Of a stretch of DNA of 64,000 bases, positions 30,642 to 43,251 are shown in pieces (the stretch's first letter is position 1; each line of letters starts with the position of its first letter). The stretch comes from Collybia mongolica. Taxonomy: Eukaryota; Basidiomycota; Agaricomycetes; Agaricales; Clitocybaceae. A program made the position numbers and the translations under genes. The notes beneath the pieces were generated by a model, which was not told where the DNA came from, ran no database searches, and saw only the letters and a program-made list of their open reading frames with translations. The DNA is taken from NCBI GenBank assembly GCA_013420905.1, contig JAAXNY010000001.1, positions 1,736,001 through 1,800,000 of the forward strand, in the 5' to 3' direction.

Positions 30642-32897
30642 GCAGAACAAGAGGCCGCTCTGTGAGTCACCAAGAGTAGGTAAGCAAATGGAACGCTTTA
30701 GTGACGTGGTAAAGTTCTCATACTTTTTCCAGCCAGTCGTAACGTGGCAAGCAATGAACCAGCTTTTGATGTTTCGGAGAAAGAAAACATTAGAAAAACG
30801 TATATACATTTGTGGATCTCGCTGTACCCCTAGTGACATGGAATGTCAATTTGCCGTCTATTACCCCCATCCTTTCGCTGATTGCCATACTGGAAAATCT
30901 GAGGTATCATTGCGTTACAAAATGTTCAAGAATAAATATGAGGTAAAGGAGAATGGTCTATCATTACCCCTGCCTAGGGCAATTCGTGATTTATGACGGA
31001 AAGGGGTATTGTTGTTCCCGTTTGCTTGACGGTCGCGACTGCATGATTGCATGTTATAATTGGGGTACAGTAGTTAACTGCAGAGACGACGAGCAGATCA
31101 AAAAGATCCACAATCGCACCCACGCTTCAGTATATCAATACTCCAATGGCCGATCTCAAAATAGCGCAATGTCCGTTCAAGTCACCGCAGTCTTGGGCAT
31201 TCTATCGTTTAAGCCTCAATATAGTTAGGCTTGTTCCCCAGAGCTTTACATGGGCCATCCGCCGGACGCATGAAAGCCATGTAGTCACCACAGTCACAGA
31301 GTTCAGCCGTTCTTTCTGACGATGCTGTCCATACCTTTTGGACAGGTGTGTCATGCCTTTATAGCCTTCACTAGAGAGTATTCTCAGATAAACAACTACA
31401 TTTCTTTACTCCCTGCAGAACCTGCAGAGGCCACGACAACTCACCAAGAACAAGAAATACCTCCTCTCTTGTATTCAACTCGACCTCTCAGACTCTGGAC
31501 CCTCATCTATTCGATTTTGATGGTAAGCTTCCCGTTCTCTTGAATTCGAGTGTCAAAAATGTACCCTTGCCGTTTGACCGTAACTAGAGCAGGATGGAGA
31601 GGAAAGGAGAAGAAAGAAGAGAGAAAGGTGCCGGAGCGAGGATAGACATGAAGGAAATCGGCTCTGTGTCATGCCAAACAAACCCCTGGGCCCTGACCCC
31701 ACGTGTCATTTATCTGATAATCAAAGGTTATAACGATTCCTATACACTGTCTCTATCACTTCCATCATTCTGACAGGTACCTCTACAAAAAGCACCGTTT
31801 AAGGCCTCGATGATCTGGATTGTCGATAATATGCGCGCAGTGCGCATTACATACGTTTGGGCCGAGCATACCCTGTTGGTCTGATGATCAGTCGTTAGTT
31901 CCTTGTTCACCTCTGCCTCCACCATCACCCATGGTCCTCCCTGTGGCTATCACACGACCAAGATCAGCACACTCGTTAACGTCGCCCCAGCCCAGTACAC
32001 TCCATGAGCATCACGTGCAGTTTTCTTCGCTGTTTGCATGGAAGACCGGGGAATACGCGAGGAATGTGTTAGTTATATAGCGATGGCAACCACGCTCGAT
32101 ATATACCTCCTATGAGGCGGTATGAGCATTAAATATACGTTAGTTATACACCTCAAGCCCCACGCGCGTCTATCCAGCCTTCGCCATCGTTATACCTACG
32201 TACATACGGCCAGGCCCTAGATTTCAATCTCCAAGGTGATTGGTCACTTCCTTCAGGGGGCATGGCCAACTTTTCTATCGTAAGACAATCCAAACCCACA
32301 TTACACATATGCACATTCACAAACAAATACAGGCCTATGAGTAGGTTCGCACATCTATGGTCTGATTTCGTAACCGATGATCTGAAATTCATCTCCAGTA
32401 TGCACCGTTTTTTTTTTCTTGAATGTCGGACCGAGGGGATGATATTCTGTACCCACTCTCTTTCGATTTCGCGTGCAAGCTGGAGCCAGTGCACAACGAG
32501 TAGGGCATACTAATTTGCGATTGCCTCAGACTTTTGTAGCTAAATCGAACGCTCATAGGTTATCGGAGTAAAATTTGAGCCGAACGACTCTGAAAGGTGA
32601 GCCCTATACGCTCAGCAGCCACTAAGAAAAAAAATCTGGATAATGTGGATCTGGAAAAGCGTAATCTGGGTCGCATATATAACAAGTCAACATTCAATAA
32701 CGCAAGGGGTTACAAAAAAAGGCAGGTATTTTTTTTTTCTTTTATCTATTTTCTATCTCCAACATCAAAGGTGAGTCACTCGCTTTTGCACTATGATTAG
32801 CTGGGAAAGATATGAAAACTTAGTATTTCTCAAACACCATCCAACCGTTCACCTACCCTCAATAGCTCGGAGATCGGAGAGAGGCCTCCCGCTTTGC
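30642..32897. other. Intergenic, no firm gene
   Basis: A possible spliced frame on the plus strand (about 31290-31530; GACAG|GTGTGT ... CTGCAG) lacks a clean start. Pyrimidine and A-runs near 32410 and 32725. Nothing else recognised. Confidence 0.3.
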
Positions 32898-33298
32898 CTA
32901 GACGCAGGTCTTTGATAGGAAAGTCAACACAACTCGTTCAACCATCCAGAGATGGAACTTACCTTGAAGCACACACCAGAGGTGCACTGAGAGCTCGCGG
33001 ACTGGGTCGAACACGTTGTGCAGCTACTGGCAGGACGCACACATTCTTCCTGAAAAGGAACGTAGCTAACGCAACGATGCTGTCAGAGCGGAAAACCGGT
33101 TAGTTGCATGGAATAGGAGCTACGGAAGAAGATTACCAGGTGGTCGCAAACGCCGGAGCAGCAGTCGGCGGACTTCCTGCAACCCATGTTGTCGGCCAAG
33201 CATGCAGTGATACCAAACGAACTTGTGCAAGTCTCAGCGAATACGCTGGTGCATGCACCAAGGACAAGGACAGAAAGGGCCACAAAGCTGAGTTGCAT
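32898..33298 (-). CDS. Secreted two-module cystine-knot-like protein (member 7)
   Basis: Exons 33298-33137, 33079-32963 and 32909-32898; predicted 96 residues. Signal peptide MQLSFVALSVLVLGACTSVF. Module 1 CLADNMGCRKSADCCSGVC plus HRC from exon 2, nearly identical in plan to member 6. Module 2 is divergent (CVRPASSCTTC...QCTSGVC), ending TCV from a 12-nt last exon. Both introns are phase 0 (57 and 53 nt) with GT donors. An extra Cys pair lies before module 1. Members 6 and 7 are tail to tail and share a promoter motif, so they arose by inverted duplication. Confidence 0.72.
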
Positions 33299-33332
33299 CG
33301 TTGTTGTGTATGTTTAGAGAAGGCGTAAAGAT

Positions 33333-33374
33333 AGGCTCTGGGAGTAGTTACACGTTCATTGCGTGGCTTTTATA
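33333..33374 (-). promoter_or_regulatory. Core promoter of member 7
   Basis: TATAAAAG (33367-33374, minus strand) about 70 bp before the ATG, and the AACTACTCCCAGAGCCT motif shared with member 6. Confidence 0.6.
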
Positions 33375-36300
33375 CCTTTCATTCTAGATAAACAACAAAA
33401 ATCCATGTTGTCTACCTTGTGCATAAATTCGAAGAAGTTGGGGATAGCATTTACATGTGGTACCGTCCCTCACATTTTCCGGAGATTTTACCTCTCCGAA
33501 ACACTTTGAAGCTGTCTGGTGCCTAGCACTTGTGAGAATTAGCTGTAACGTTTTTGACAAACATACTCGTCTCCTGATTTTTGAGATCTGTCCCACGTCA
33601 CAAGTGGAAACATTTGTCCATTCCGGGTTCTTGGACCCTGATGGAGAAAATAAGTAAAACAAAGGTGGACTGGACCATGTCCCGCTCTCCAATCATTGGT
33701 GGCGCCCGTTGAGATTACCCGGCGGCTTCGAAATTGAAACCTGACTAACTTCTGTCGGTAAATGGAAAGATTATTACCACTTTCTCTCCCCTATATTTAT
33801 ATGGTTCACCTTAAATTGGTCCGACCACGATCTAAAGTGGTTCCAGAATATAAGTAATCACATTACAAGTGAGACAGAGCGACACCAGCTTGAGCCGCTC
33901 GCGAGTTCGGTCAATGTAGAAGAATAATATCTTCCCCATCCCTCATACTTGTGGGGAACGATTCGGAACCCTTGATTTTCACAATATTTGATACATGGCC
34001 CTTGTGATGCCGCCTAGAGGCTGGACATAGAAAATGAGGGTCCTACAATTCATTTACTCCTCCCAAGTTCGCCTCAAGCGTGGCCCTGACCTGAAAATCT
34101 CTAGCCCACACTCTCCTGTCTCTCAGGCCGCTTGAGTTTCGGTCGGGTAACAAATCGGCTATCAGACCGCTGCGATAATAACTCCGCGATCTTGACAATT
34201 CACTTCGATGTCAATCTGGTACGGTTGCTATCAGGGTCATCGGGGGCCGATTGTAAATCATGGTGTCTGCTTGGAATTTTGACTGCGCACTTGCTGTCTA
34301 TTCAAAATCAGCCCAACAATAGCACCCCGTAGCTTCGTTAACGAAATCCGCTGATGGTGGCTTATATGTGCCCATGGGTGGATTTGTTCTCTAGCAACAG
34401 ACAGAGCGATTAATGTACCAGAATGTAGGATGTGACCACGGACTCGTAAGCTCCATAGGCAGTACAACGGACGTTGCGGCAATTTGGGTGCTACGAATAG
34501 TAGTATGCTAATCATTTTCGATGTGTTGTTTGCGTACATCAAATGTTATGGTCAAGCAAATTTTATGGAACCCCAACTAGAGTCCATGTATGCGCTCTTT
34601 GAGATAGCTGGAGGGCACCCCAGGAAGTCGTACCGCTCAATGAAGTACTGAACTTGAGCTGCCGGAATTTAGCTTAGGGAAGAAAGAGTTGAAAGGATGG
34701 GAATATAGTACTCGCGGGGTGGCGAAGTGTGTCGTCTGGTGGGTATCTAGTGCTGTCTGGGTATAGTTTTCTAACTGCGTTCATGTTAGACGGCAGCAGG
34801 AGAGGATGGTGTCGTTGGTTTGATCGTAATAAGTGCCGCGGGTAACAAGCTTACCGAGATTTTGAGTTGATCACTCCGAAGAACCCTCATATCTCCGTTT
34901 TCAATTAATCGCCATATATTGACATGATACGCGTCGCCTGAGCCTCAACTCAGTTTTTGGAAGATTTAAATTGACCTCTTCGACGGTCCTCGAACCTTCA
35001 TTTTGACTGTCCGGTGTGACGTGGAAGGCGCCGGAACACCAGCAGCCCTTAAAATATTGTATCAAAAATCGTAAACCATCCCACCGGCTGACCCTGAAGT
35101 CTCATTTGAGTTAGGTCATTTTAATGTGGAAACAAAATACCGGTTTGATGCGAATCAAATACTACATCCTCTCCCCTCAGACTGTTGAATAATCTACACA
35201 TTTTGACAGGTTCCTTGGAATATCATATTGAATTGAGATTCATTCTTGTACCTCATCACTGTAACGCTGGTTTGGCACTGCGTGATAGGATATATCAGTT
35301 CCCGAAATTTCGGTGGCTGTAGCTACGAATGAGCGAGCTTCTGCTTATGAGGTGTGTCACTTTATGACCCGTTGTAGGAAAGGAGAAGAAGACATATCTT
35401 TAACCCCAACAACAAAAAGCGACAGGGAACGAGGCGGTATTAGGACGGGATTTTTCCCAACGATGTTAAAGATCGCCTGTATGGATCATTCGGACTTGAA
35501 ACATGCAAGGACGGCTGTCAGTGAGAAAAAAAGAGTCTCGGCATCAAAGAATTGACCCTTCGTTAACATCGCCTCCCATTTTCCGGACATGTGAGTGGTG
35601 CCTTCAGGATCGTCTTTTCAAAGGAAACATTGGTGAAATTGACCCCATTCCAAGAAAAGTCCACCTATTGGTAATTACATGAATATACGCTACCCCATTG
35701 CACCCAAGGCCCAATCTAGTAAATATGTTGCAGAACGTCGACACGAGGAAGTGAAGAGAAGTGTGTCCATAAGGCCAAACTCAGCAAACAATCTCCTTTC
35801 TCATCCACACTCTCACCCCATGTATATTTCCAGTGATACACATACTGACGCCGCCAGATTATTTTCAAGGTAGTCAAATACTTACCTCCAGCTTTCAAGC
35901 TAGTGCGAGTTTCAAGATTCAAAGATGCTTATTCTGCGATTGTGTTGGTGTAGGGGTCGGATCGAGGTTTCACAACGTATTTGCCGATGTCACAGTACAA
36001 CGATCCTTGAAGGGATTGAAGGATTTCACACATCGACTTTCGCAGAGGCGCTGACCTCAAGGATTGCTGTGGCCGGTTTTTGATCATTAGGAAATTGCCG
36101 AATGCAGGTATGTTCCTTATCAGTATGGAATCTTGGATATCAAAAATTATGACGGTCTTCAATAAAGGCTTCAGATGAACGGCTGGCTCATTGTGCTCAT
36201 GCGCCGGGTCCCACACTACTATACCTCTTCAAGTTTCTGCTAGATTCATCCATGTTTGACGTTTCTTATCTTGCACAGCTGATGCCTATCCCGACAGCCT

Positions 36301-37639
36301 TTCAGGGCCGAGACTCAACTCAAACCCATGATACACTAAAGGGCAGTATCCTCGCCTGCAAAGGGTAAGCCAACTTGCCTCCATGTCTATTATTTCACAG
36401 TTCTAGTCCTACCGCCGACTTTGAGCCACTACTCCCACGCGTCCTCACCTCATGGACCCCCTTGGTAATGGAAATCTTCACATCCCCTGCTCTCGTGGAC
36501 GGCGTTCTGCTACCTCCTGTGGCGCCCATTGCCAAAAAATTCGGGCGCAATATTCGTTGAAAGCGATAGATTAGTATTCGCAATTTATACTTCTTCCTAT
36601 AGCTTGATCCATACGTAATGTCACTACCTGAATGGCGAGAGCTCACGGTCCATCCATCACTAACGCATTCCTTCCCCATTACGAGCCCTAGTGATATCTC
36701 TGTAGCCTGTGACTCCCAGGCGACATCCGGGACAATAGGATTATATTTGCTTCGAGTTATCGTGCTTTCCGTCTCCATACGATTGTGCTCACATCACCTC
36801 CATTTCCCAAAATTTCTGGACGGCGATTCACCTTTGTTTTTCATGGTATTCCCACTTACTCATCTATCTGCTTATTATTTAGAACCGTTCATCTGATCAT
36901 GTGCTTCTTAACCGCCTTCAAGGTTTCCTTCAGCCCGCACAGCGTCGTTCTGATCTTGCCGGCGGGCAGCGGCATATAGTCCATGGGCCACCCCCCCGCG
37001 TGAGGAAATGCGTCAGGAGAGTTATTCTGCGTAGAAAACGTTATGCTCGATCAGGGAGTTGCGTGGTGCTTTACCACTCACAGGCGGGGCAGGCAATTAT
37101 GGTTCTCCCATTCAACGCCCACCCAACGCCCCCCAATAGTGATTATAGCTAGCTCCTTACATTCTCCCGAAGCGATTCATGAGCACTGCTTCATGCTGAG
37201 TTGTTGGCGTGTGTTGGCGCTTCGGCGATATCGCGGCCCTGTCCATACGCATCATTTTTGATTCGGATTTTATGCGGGCTGCATGAGTGTCGGGAAGTGA
37301 CGCGACTCGTCACACGCGTCACAAATTGTCACTTTAAAAGAGACGCGAGTCGCGTCTGGCGATGTTTGTTCAAAACTCTCCAAAACATAAACGATCGAAA
37401 TGCCTCCAGAAAGCTATAAAAGGAGAGGTAAATGCTCTGTATTTCATCATTTTACATCCCACATTCCTTTTTTCGAATTACACTAAACTTTTGATATCCA
37501 TTCGGGAGGAGGGCGGCCTTGTGCTGCTCTCCTCCCCAACCGTAACCGAGTTACCGTTGATCAGCCTATGCCTATTGTAAGGTTGCTTACTCGCTGTTGG
37601 TGAAAGCGATTTACTGACTTCCTGTCATTTACAGGTATA
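33375..37639. other. Gene-poor stretch, no recognised gene
   Basis: The longest ATG-initiated open stretch is 36395-36778 (-), 127 residues, polar with a Gly/Ser-rich end; no family recognised and no conserved splice context. Near 37290-37360 lies a cluster of GACGCGACTCG / GACGCGAGTCGCGTC palindromes. Confidence 0.3.
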
Positions 37640-38325
37640 GTGTGCGGTGTTTCAGCTCAAGCCCGCGGTACACGGAAGAGCTTTTCTTGTCCATATCTAC
37701 GGTAAGACGATCCTTGGCCATTCTTATTAGCTTGCTGTTTTAACTTGGGGATTTATCAGAATGCAGAGTGTGCGGTGTCTCAGCTCAAGCCCGCGTGACA
37801 CTGAAGAGCACTTCGATCTATGAGGGCTTGTACATGCAGAGGGTCGACGGTCCAATGGTTCAACGTACGTTCTTACCCTTCCGAAATCAGCACGCTCCAA
37901 TCTGTTATCATACCGCCAGTAAACCGCCGAGTCTTCGGATGCAATGAAGCACGGCGGATTACCTGGAACGCCTTCCGCCCTATGTACGGTCCCTTACCTC
38001 CCCATCCCATCAATTCTGGAACGCCACACCCCTTCTTTCTCCCGATAGCCAATGTTCGACGGTCCTTAGCCAAACCGTCGAATTTAAGCCGCATCCTTCC
38101 TCACCTGCCAACCAGGAGTCCTTATTGATCTTCCTAATTGACGACCTACTAGAACACAAAGTGTGCGGTGACTCAGCTCAAGCCCGCGGTACACTGAAGA
38201 GCATCTTCTCAATTTCATGGTATGACGGTTCACTTTCTGTTCCATTCTGTTGTTCTGACTAGGCAATTTCCAGAACACAGAGTGTGCGATGTCTCAGCTC
38301 AAGCCCTCAGGACACTGAAGAGCAC
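37640..38325. repeat. Four dispersed-tandem copies of a ~43-bp motif
   Basis: Motif GTGTGCGGTGTCTCAGCTCA followed by AGCCCGCGGTACACTGAAGAGC, at 37640, 37768, 38161 and 38282. Two pairs are spaced ~120-130 bp; three copies are preceded by AGAA(C/T)(A/G)CA(A/G)AG. Confidence 0.7.
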
Positions 38326-40165
38326 CCCGGTACTGTACTGTATGGCGGGGCAACGTTCCAACGGTACTGTATGCTCCTGTTTTTCCACGTTTACACCACA
38401 TTTTAACTGATCGCCGTTCCTCAGTCAATATCTGTTTGTCTGGAGGCATTCGAGCATAAATGAGCCCTTGGAGCGCCTGCCACCAAACCTACAACCCCTG
38501 TCTCATCTCCCTCCATTGCGTCGTTCCCGCTATCATACACCTCCCCCAAATCCACCCCGACAAATCTCGCCGTACACCCGCCCATTAAGGAGTTCTTTGT
38601 TGATCTACTTTGACGCGGTGAACTTCTCTTATCGATTTCTCGTGCTCGGCATCCGACGGTCCTAGCCAAACCGTTCAAATGCGAACCTTCCCTCTCTCAT
38701 CCCCACATCCTGTGGCAAGCGTCGGGAGGACCTAGCCGCTCCGCCCAACTCGAACCAAGCCACTCCGCCCAACTCGAACTACTTCTTTTACCAACGTTCA
38801 TCCTCACCCATCGCTCGTCTTTCCCGCGGCGCCACCGTGGACACCCGGATAGGCCCAATGAGCTCCCACCCATCCTGTCCCCCTTACCATTCCTCTATTC
38901 GCCATTATCTGGATTCGACCACCGTATACCCCCCACATATACCCTCTACTTTATTTTCTCTTTAATTTCCTTGCGCATCTCATTCAACAATGGCTGGACG
39001 TTTCAAGCGTTCAGCAGTCCTAGCCACACTATCCGATCCAAGCCACTTCCATCATGCGTCGTCAACTCAAGAGTTGTGCACTGTTCCCCCTTAGCGTCGC
39101 CGATATCCCCACCCTTCCCACTTTCCGCGTTCAGTGTTCGGCGGTCGTAGCCGAACGCTGGCCACTTAACCTGTTGTCGCCAGCTCAGAAGTTCTTCACT
39201 GATCTTCTCTGCGAACCATCTCGTCATTTATCAAACTCTCGTCCCATCCCATCCCTGCGGCCTGCATTCGGTGGTTTTAGCCACACCGCTGAACTCGAGC
39301 CGCTTCTCCATCGCGTCGCCAACTCAAGAGCTGCTCATTACCTCCATCGCGACGCCACCATGTTCACCCCCCCCCCCCCTGCTATCGTATACAATATTCG
39401 CTGGTCCTAGCCACGCCGCCGAATCCAAGCCATTGCTCTCTTCACACCTCATCCACCTAACCCTCCGTGTGGCAAACGTTCGACGTCTCTAGCCAAGTTG
39501 TCCAACTCAAGCCATTTCTCTCTTTCTATCTCCCGTTCTCCCCCACCCATCCTTCGTTCGCTTCGCGCTGGTGCCACATATACCCTCTACCTTATTTTCT
39601 CTTTAATTTCCTTGCGCATCTCATTCAACAATGGCCGGACGTTTCAAGCGTTCAGCAGTCCTAGCCACACTACCCGATCCAACCACTTCCATCATGCGTC
39701 GCCAACCCAAGGGTTAGTCACTATCCCCCTTGGCGTCGCCAATACACCCACTCTTCCTACTTTCTGTGAGCAGTGTTTGGCGATCGTAGCCGAACGCCGG
39801 CCACTCCACGTATATCTCACCAGCTCAGAAGTTCTTCGCTGACCTTCTCTGCGAACCATATCCTTCTCGTCGTGCATCCAATTCCCGTCCCGTCCTATCT
39901 CTACGGCCTGCATTCGGCAGTTCTAGCCACACCGCCGAACTCGAGCCGCTTCTCCCTCGCGTCGTCAACTCATGAGCCGCTCGTTACCTCCTTGGCGACA
40001 CCACTACCCTCACCTCCCCTGCTCTCGTGTACAATATTCGCCGGTCCTAGCCACGCCGCTGAATCCGAGTCACTGCTCTCTCACACATCATCTACCTATT
40101 CCTCCGTCTGTGGCAAAAGTTCGACGTCTCTAGCCAAGTCGTTCAACTCAAGTCATCCCCCCTCT
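38055..40165. repeat. Complex minisatellite with hairpin motif and a ~642-bp higher-order duplication
   Basis: About a dozen copies of a dyad motif built as arm - CCTAGCC - arm. The best is 38055-38082 with perfect 9-bp arms TTCGACGGT/ACCGTCGAA. Others lie near 38655, 39000, 39138, 39264, 39391, 39478, 39641, 39777, 39911, 40036 and 40119. Copies are usually followed by AACTCGAGCC. A larger unit is duplicated in tandem: 38930-39530 repeats at 39572-40165, offset about 642 bp. Between copies the DNA is C/T-rich. No long frame with coding character. Confidence 0.7.
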
Positions 40166-40863
40166 CTTTCCCTCCCTTTCTCCCCCACCCCCAATGTTCG
40201 TTTCCCGCTGGTGCCACCGTGAACCTCCGGTCAGGCCCAACCAACTGCCATATCTCTTCCCTCCTATAAATCCCTCCATCTGCTCCTGCCTCGAATCAAC
40301 TACCATATATACCATGCCTTATACACTTACATTATCTCGCTTTAATCTCTTCCTAATTTCCTTCGACGATGGTTTGACATTTTCTTCGGCCTGATATAAC
40401 TTAGCGCTGGCTTATGCCAGACAGAAGAAACTGCCAATCCATCCTCATCACTACCATCACTATCTCTTCTATCTCGTCACTATTTCATCAACATTCTATC
40501 TACATGTATATAAGCCTCGAATTGTATCTCGAGTACATTCGAATGAAAGCATATTACTTTTCTCGTTCTAATAATATCTCCCTTACTTCGAGTAATTTTC
40601 AAACTCCTCAAACTCTAAGGGACGTCCCGGAGCAGGTGATTTCATCGTGCGCCTTGAAATTGTGGAGTACGCGCAACGGCGACATCTTACGGACGAGTTT
40701 CCCTCACACCTCAACTATGCTACATTGTCTCGTTGATGTTCGAAAAAGAATCAGACTTTACGAGTGCTGCCGAGAGTCAGCATAACTGGTTAGTAGATCC
40801 ATGTTACAGCTCCTATACCTGACCTGATACTTGGCCCTAATGCACAATCTGCACCTCTCCTCA

Positions 40864-41858
40864 TCAATCTACAAATACTGTCCTCAACATTTTGCTAAAC
40901 TTCGGAATGGCATCTAAAGCCATTTGCAGAGGTAATCTGTACGCAGTAGAACCGTTTATACATCTCTTACTGCAGGACCATCGCTCTGTAGTAATGCCTT
41001 CGACCTGCGACAGGATCCAAGATTTGAAGAAATCTGGTGCTTGTAGGGATTGGACTGCTTGCGTATAATTCGGACAGTAACTGGTAGGCCATTCAATCCA
41101 GTGCTTGCCGTAAGTTGAGAGGTAGATCGAACTGGGATTTTTACCGGGGACGAGCGACATCCACGAATAATAGTATTTCAGCTAAGGTCATCCACCATCA
41201 ATGCCATTGGAAACTTGGTGGGGGTAGAGACATACCCAAGGCTGGAGAAGATTGAGATCCATCACTGCAGAAACGTTATCCAACGATAGAGCGAGTGTTA
41301 AAGGTGCCGATTCATCTACAAGCTCTGGATAGCCATGGTGTGCACCATAGTTCATCACTTCTATTGGGTGTTCCTTCAATTCAAGGCTATCAATGATTGA
41401 CATCACGCTTATTACTGAGTCCTGTCAATATGATGCAAAGCACACCTTAGTCGATTGTAGCAGATGATCATCGCACTAAAGACCTCATATTTCTCCGCCG
41501 CCTCTGCGAGATTTGCAATCTCGGAGAACCCTAGCCCAATTAGCGGCGGATACTTCTGGGGGTATACAAATACGAAGAGGTGTTCTAGAGTACCGGCCGT
41601 CTCTGTCAGATCGACTACCTCATCTAGGGTGGGAATTCCTTGTGGTGCGAAGCCGCCGCAAGTGTGTTCAAGATTTTTTCGGTGTAGACGGAACAATATT
41701 CCATCTTCCGATCTGAAAACTACGTCGGCATCTACAGTATTCACTAGCTCCAAAGAATTCAGTCGGCGCACAAAACACGTTAGGTGTAGCTTACATTTCG
41801 CAGGCACCACCGTTCCCCGCTCAGGAGGCTCCCGAGTTGTGTTGGGCTCTTCAAGCAT
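40864..41858 (-). CDS. BTB/POZ domain protein
   Basis: Three exons: 41858-41446, 41386-41236 and 41181-40864; 293 residues, frame intact. The BTB fold covers about residues 40-150: DADVVFRSEDGILFRLHRKN, then PTLDEVVDLTETAGTLEHLF, FVYPQKYPPL, LAEAAEKYEVFSAM. After intron 1 comes the helical follow-on HPIEVMNYGAHHGYPELVDE typical of Agaricomycete BTB proteins. These exist as large lineage-specific families. BTB domains mediate dimerisation and, in some proteins, recruitment to Cullin-3 ligases; no second domain is visible here. Introns of 59 and 54 nt with good sites. Confidence 0.85.
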
Positions 41859-43251
41859 GGTTTTCTCGTTGTTGTAAGAAGCAAAGTAGTGCAGAGTGGG
41901 CGACAGTTCATCGATAAAAATACATTGCCTCGTGTGCGATCACATGCAAGGTGCGTGCAAACTCATAAATCGATGCGCTCCAACTAACTAACAAATCAGA
42001 TTTCTTTTCGATATGGAGATAGTACATGTATCTTCTAATAGGGAAATAGTGTGGCTTACCTTACTCTGCATTGCGCAGAGAACTAGGACAACTCCTAACG
42101 GATAGTTTTTCCTTCTGAGGCCCCAGGTCCGCGCATATATGCATCTATGCCTCTGGCAACCGGGAATAGAAGATGAGGGGGTTAACACTTGATCTAAAAT
42201 TGTGGTGCGAATTGAGTCACAGGAGCAACTTCAACCTTGTATTGTAGTTATCCTTCAGTGGGTTGGGCAGTGAAAAAAACCATTGTAAACAAACGGGCTC
42301 GGAGCCGGTTAAACTAACCAGCAATCTCCGCCACATCTCATCATTCTAAATGAGCTTCACAGAGTCACTACAGCGAAGCCGTGTTTTGTTCTGTGTAGCG
42401 ACTTCTTCTATGTGACAAAATCGAGTAAGCCAATGTCTAAACAGACAAGGTGTTGGAGCTGAAAAGGCGAGATAATAGATCATAGATAGCATATTGAGGC
42501 GTTCAGCCTACTTGGTAACGGGTGTTGGTGGTGGTGGCGAAGTCGCCGAGGACATGTAATCACGATGCGAGTGACAAATGCAAAATAAATGTTTAAGCTA
42601 ACCTTGGACCGACCTATCGCCTTGACGTGAACCGAATCGGAATAACATGACCAACGGCGACACGATGATCCTTGTATCAGGATTGGAGAAAGTGTAGAAT
42701 CAATAGGCAAGATGAAGCATACTGTGTCTACCCATAGTAATTAACCCTTCACGTTATAAAGCAACCACGAAATCAGCCCAACTGCGAAGACCTGTGGTCA
42801 GCCGGACAAAAAATTACTTGGGTCAGGTCCATCATGCGATCATACGAATCGAAACTTTATCGAGAAACCGTCACAAAAGCATCTGAAGCGACGCGGCAGG
42901 AATTCCCACAGTCAACAGTAGCCTGGACGAGCCGCATTCGTGAACCGCGAAGTGTCAGGAGTACGGGCTGCGAAGACATGACGACATCTACAATTCCGCA
43001 GATATTCGAGCGTGTTGCATTCGCGAGAAGCAGAGGGCGGTGTGGAAGCTTCATACCAATGTCGTCCAGAGTATTTCATCCAGACAATACGCACCAATGA
43101 AGCGAAATCGTTGGGTAAAATGAATAAGAATCACTTGGAGTACCATGAATGGCGAACGCCAGCGAAATTTACAGGCATATTTACGTGTTAGATGTCTGTT
43201 TATGTTAAGAAGTACTCATAGTGCTCACTCAAATTCCTATGGTATTACAGT
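41859..43251. other. Intergenic, no recognised gene
   Basis: Nothing recognised; open stretches at 42834-43100 (+) and 42480-42710 (-) lack support. Confidence 0.3.

Noticed and set aside
30502..30996. 164-codon plus-strand open frame
   Set aside because: Overlaps exons 2-3 of cystine-knot member 6 in another frame; the cysteine pattern and splice sites support the spliced gene.
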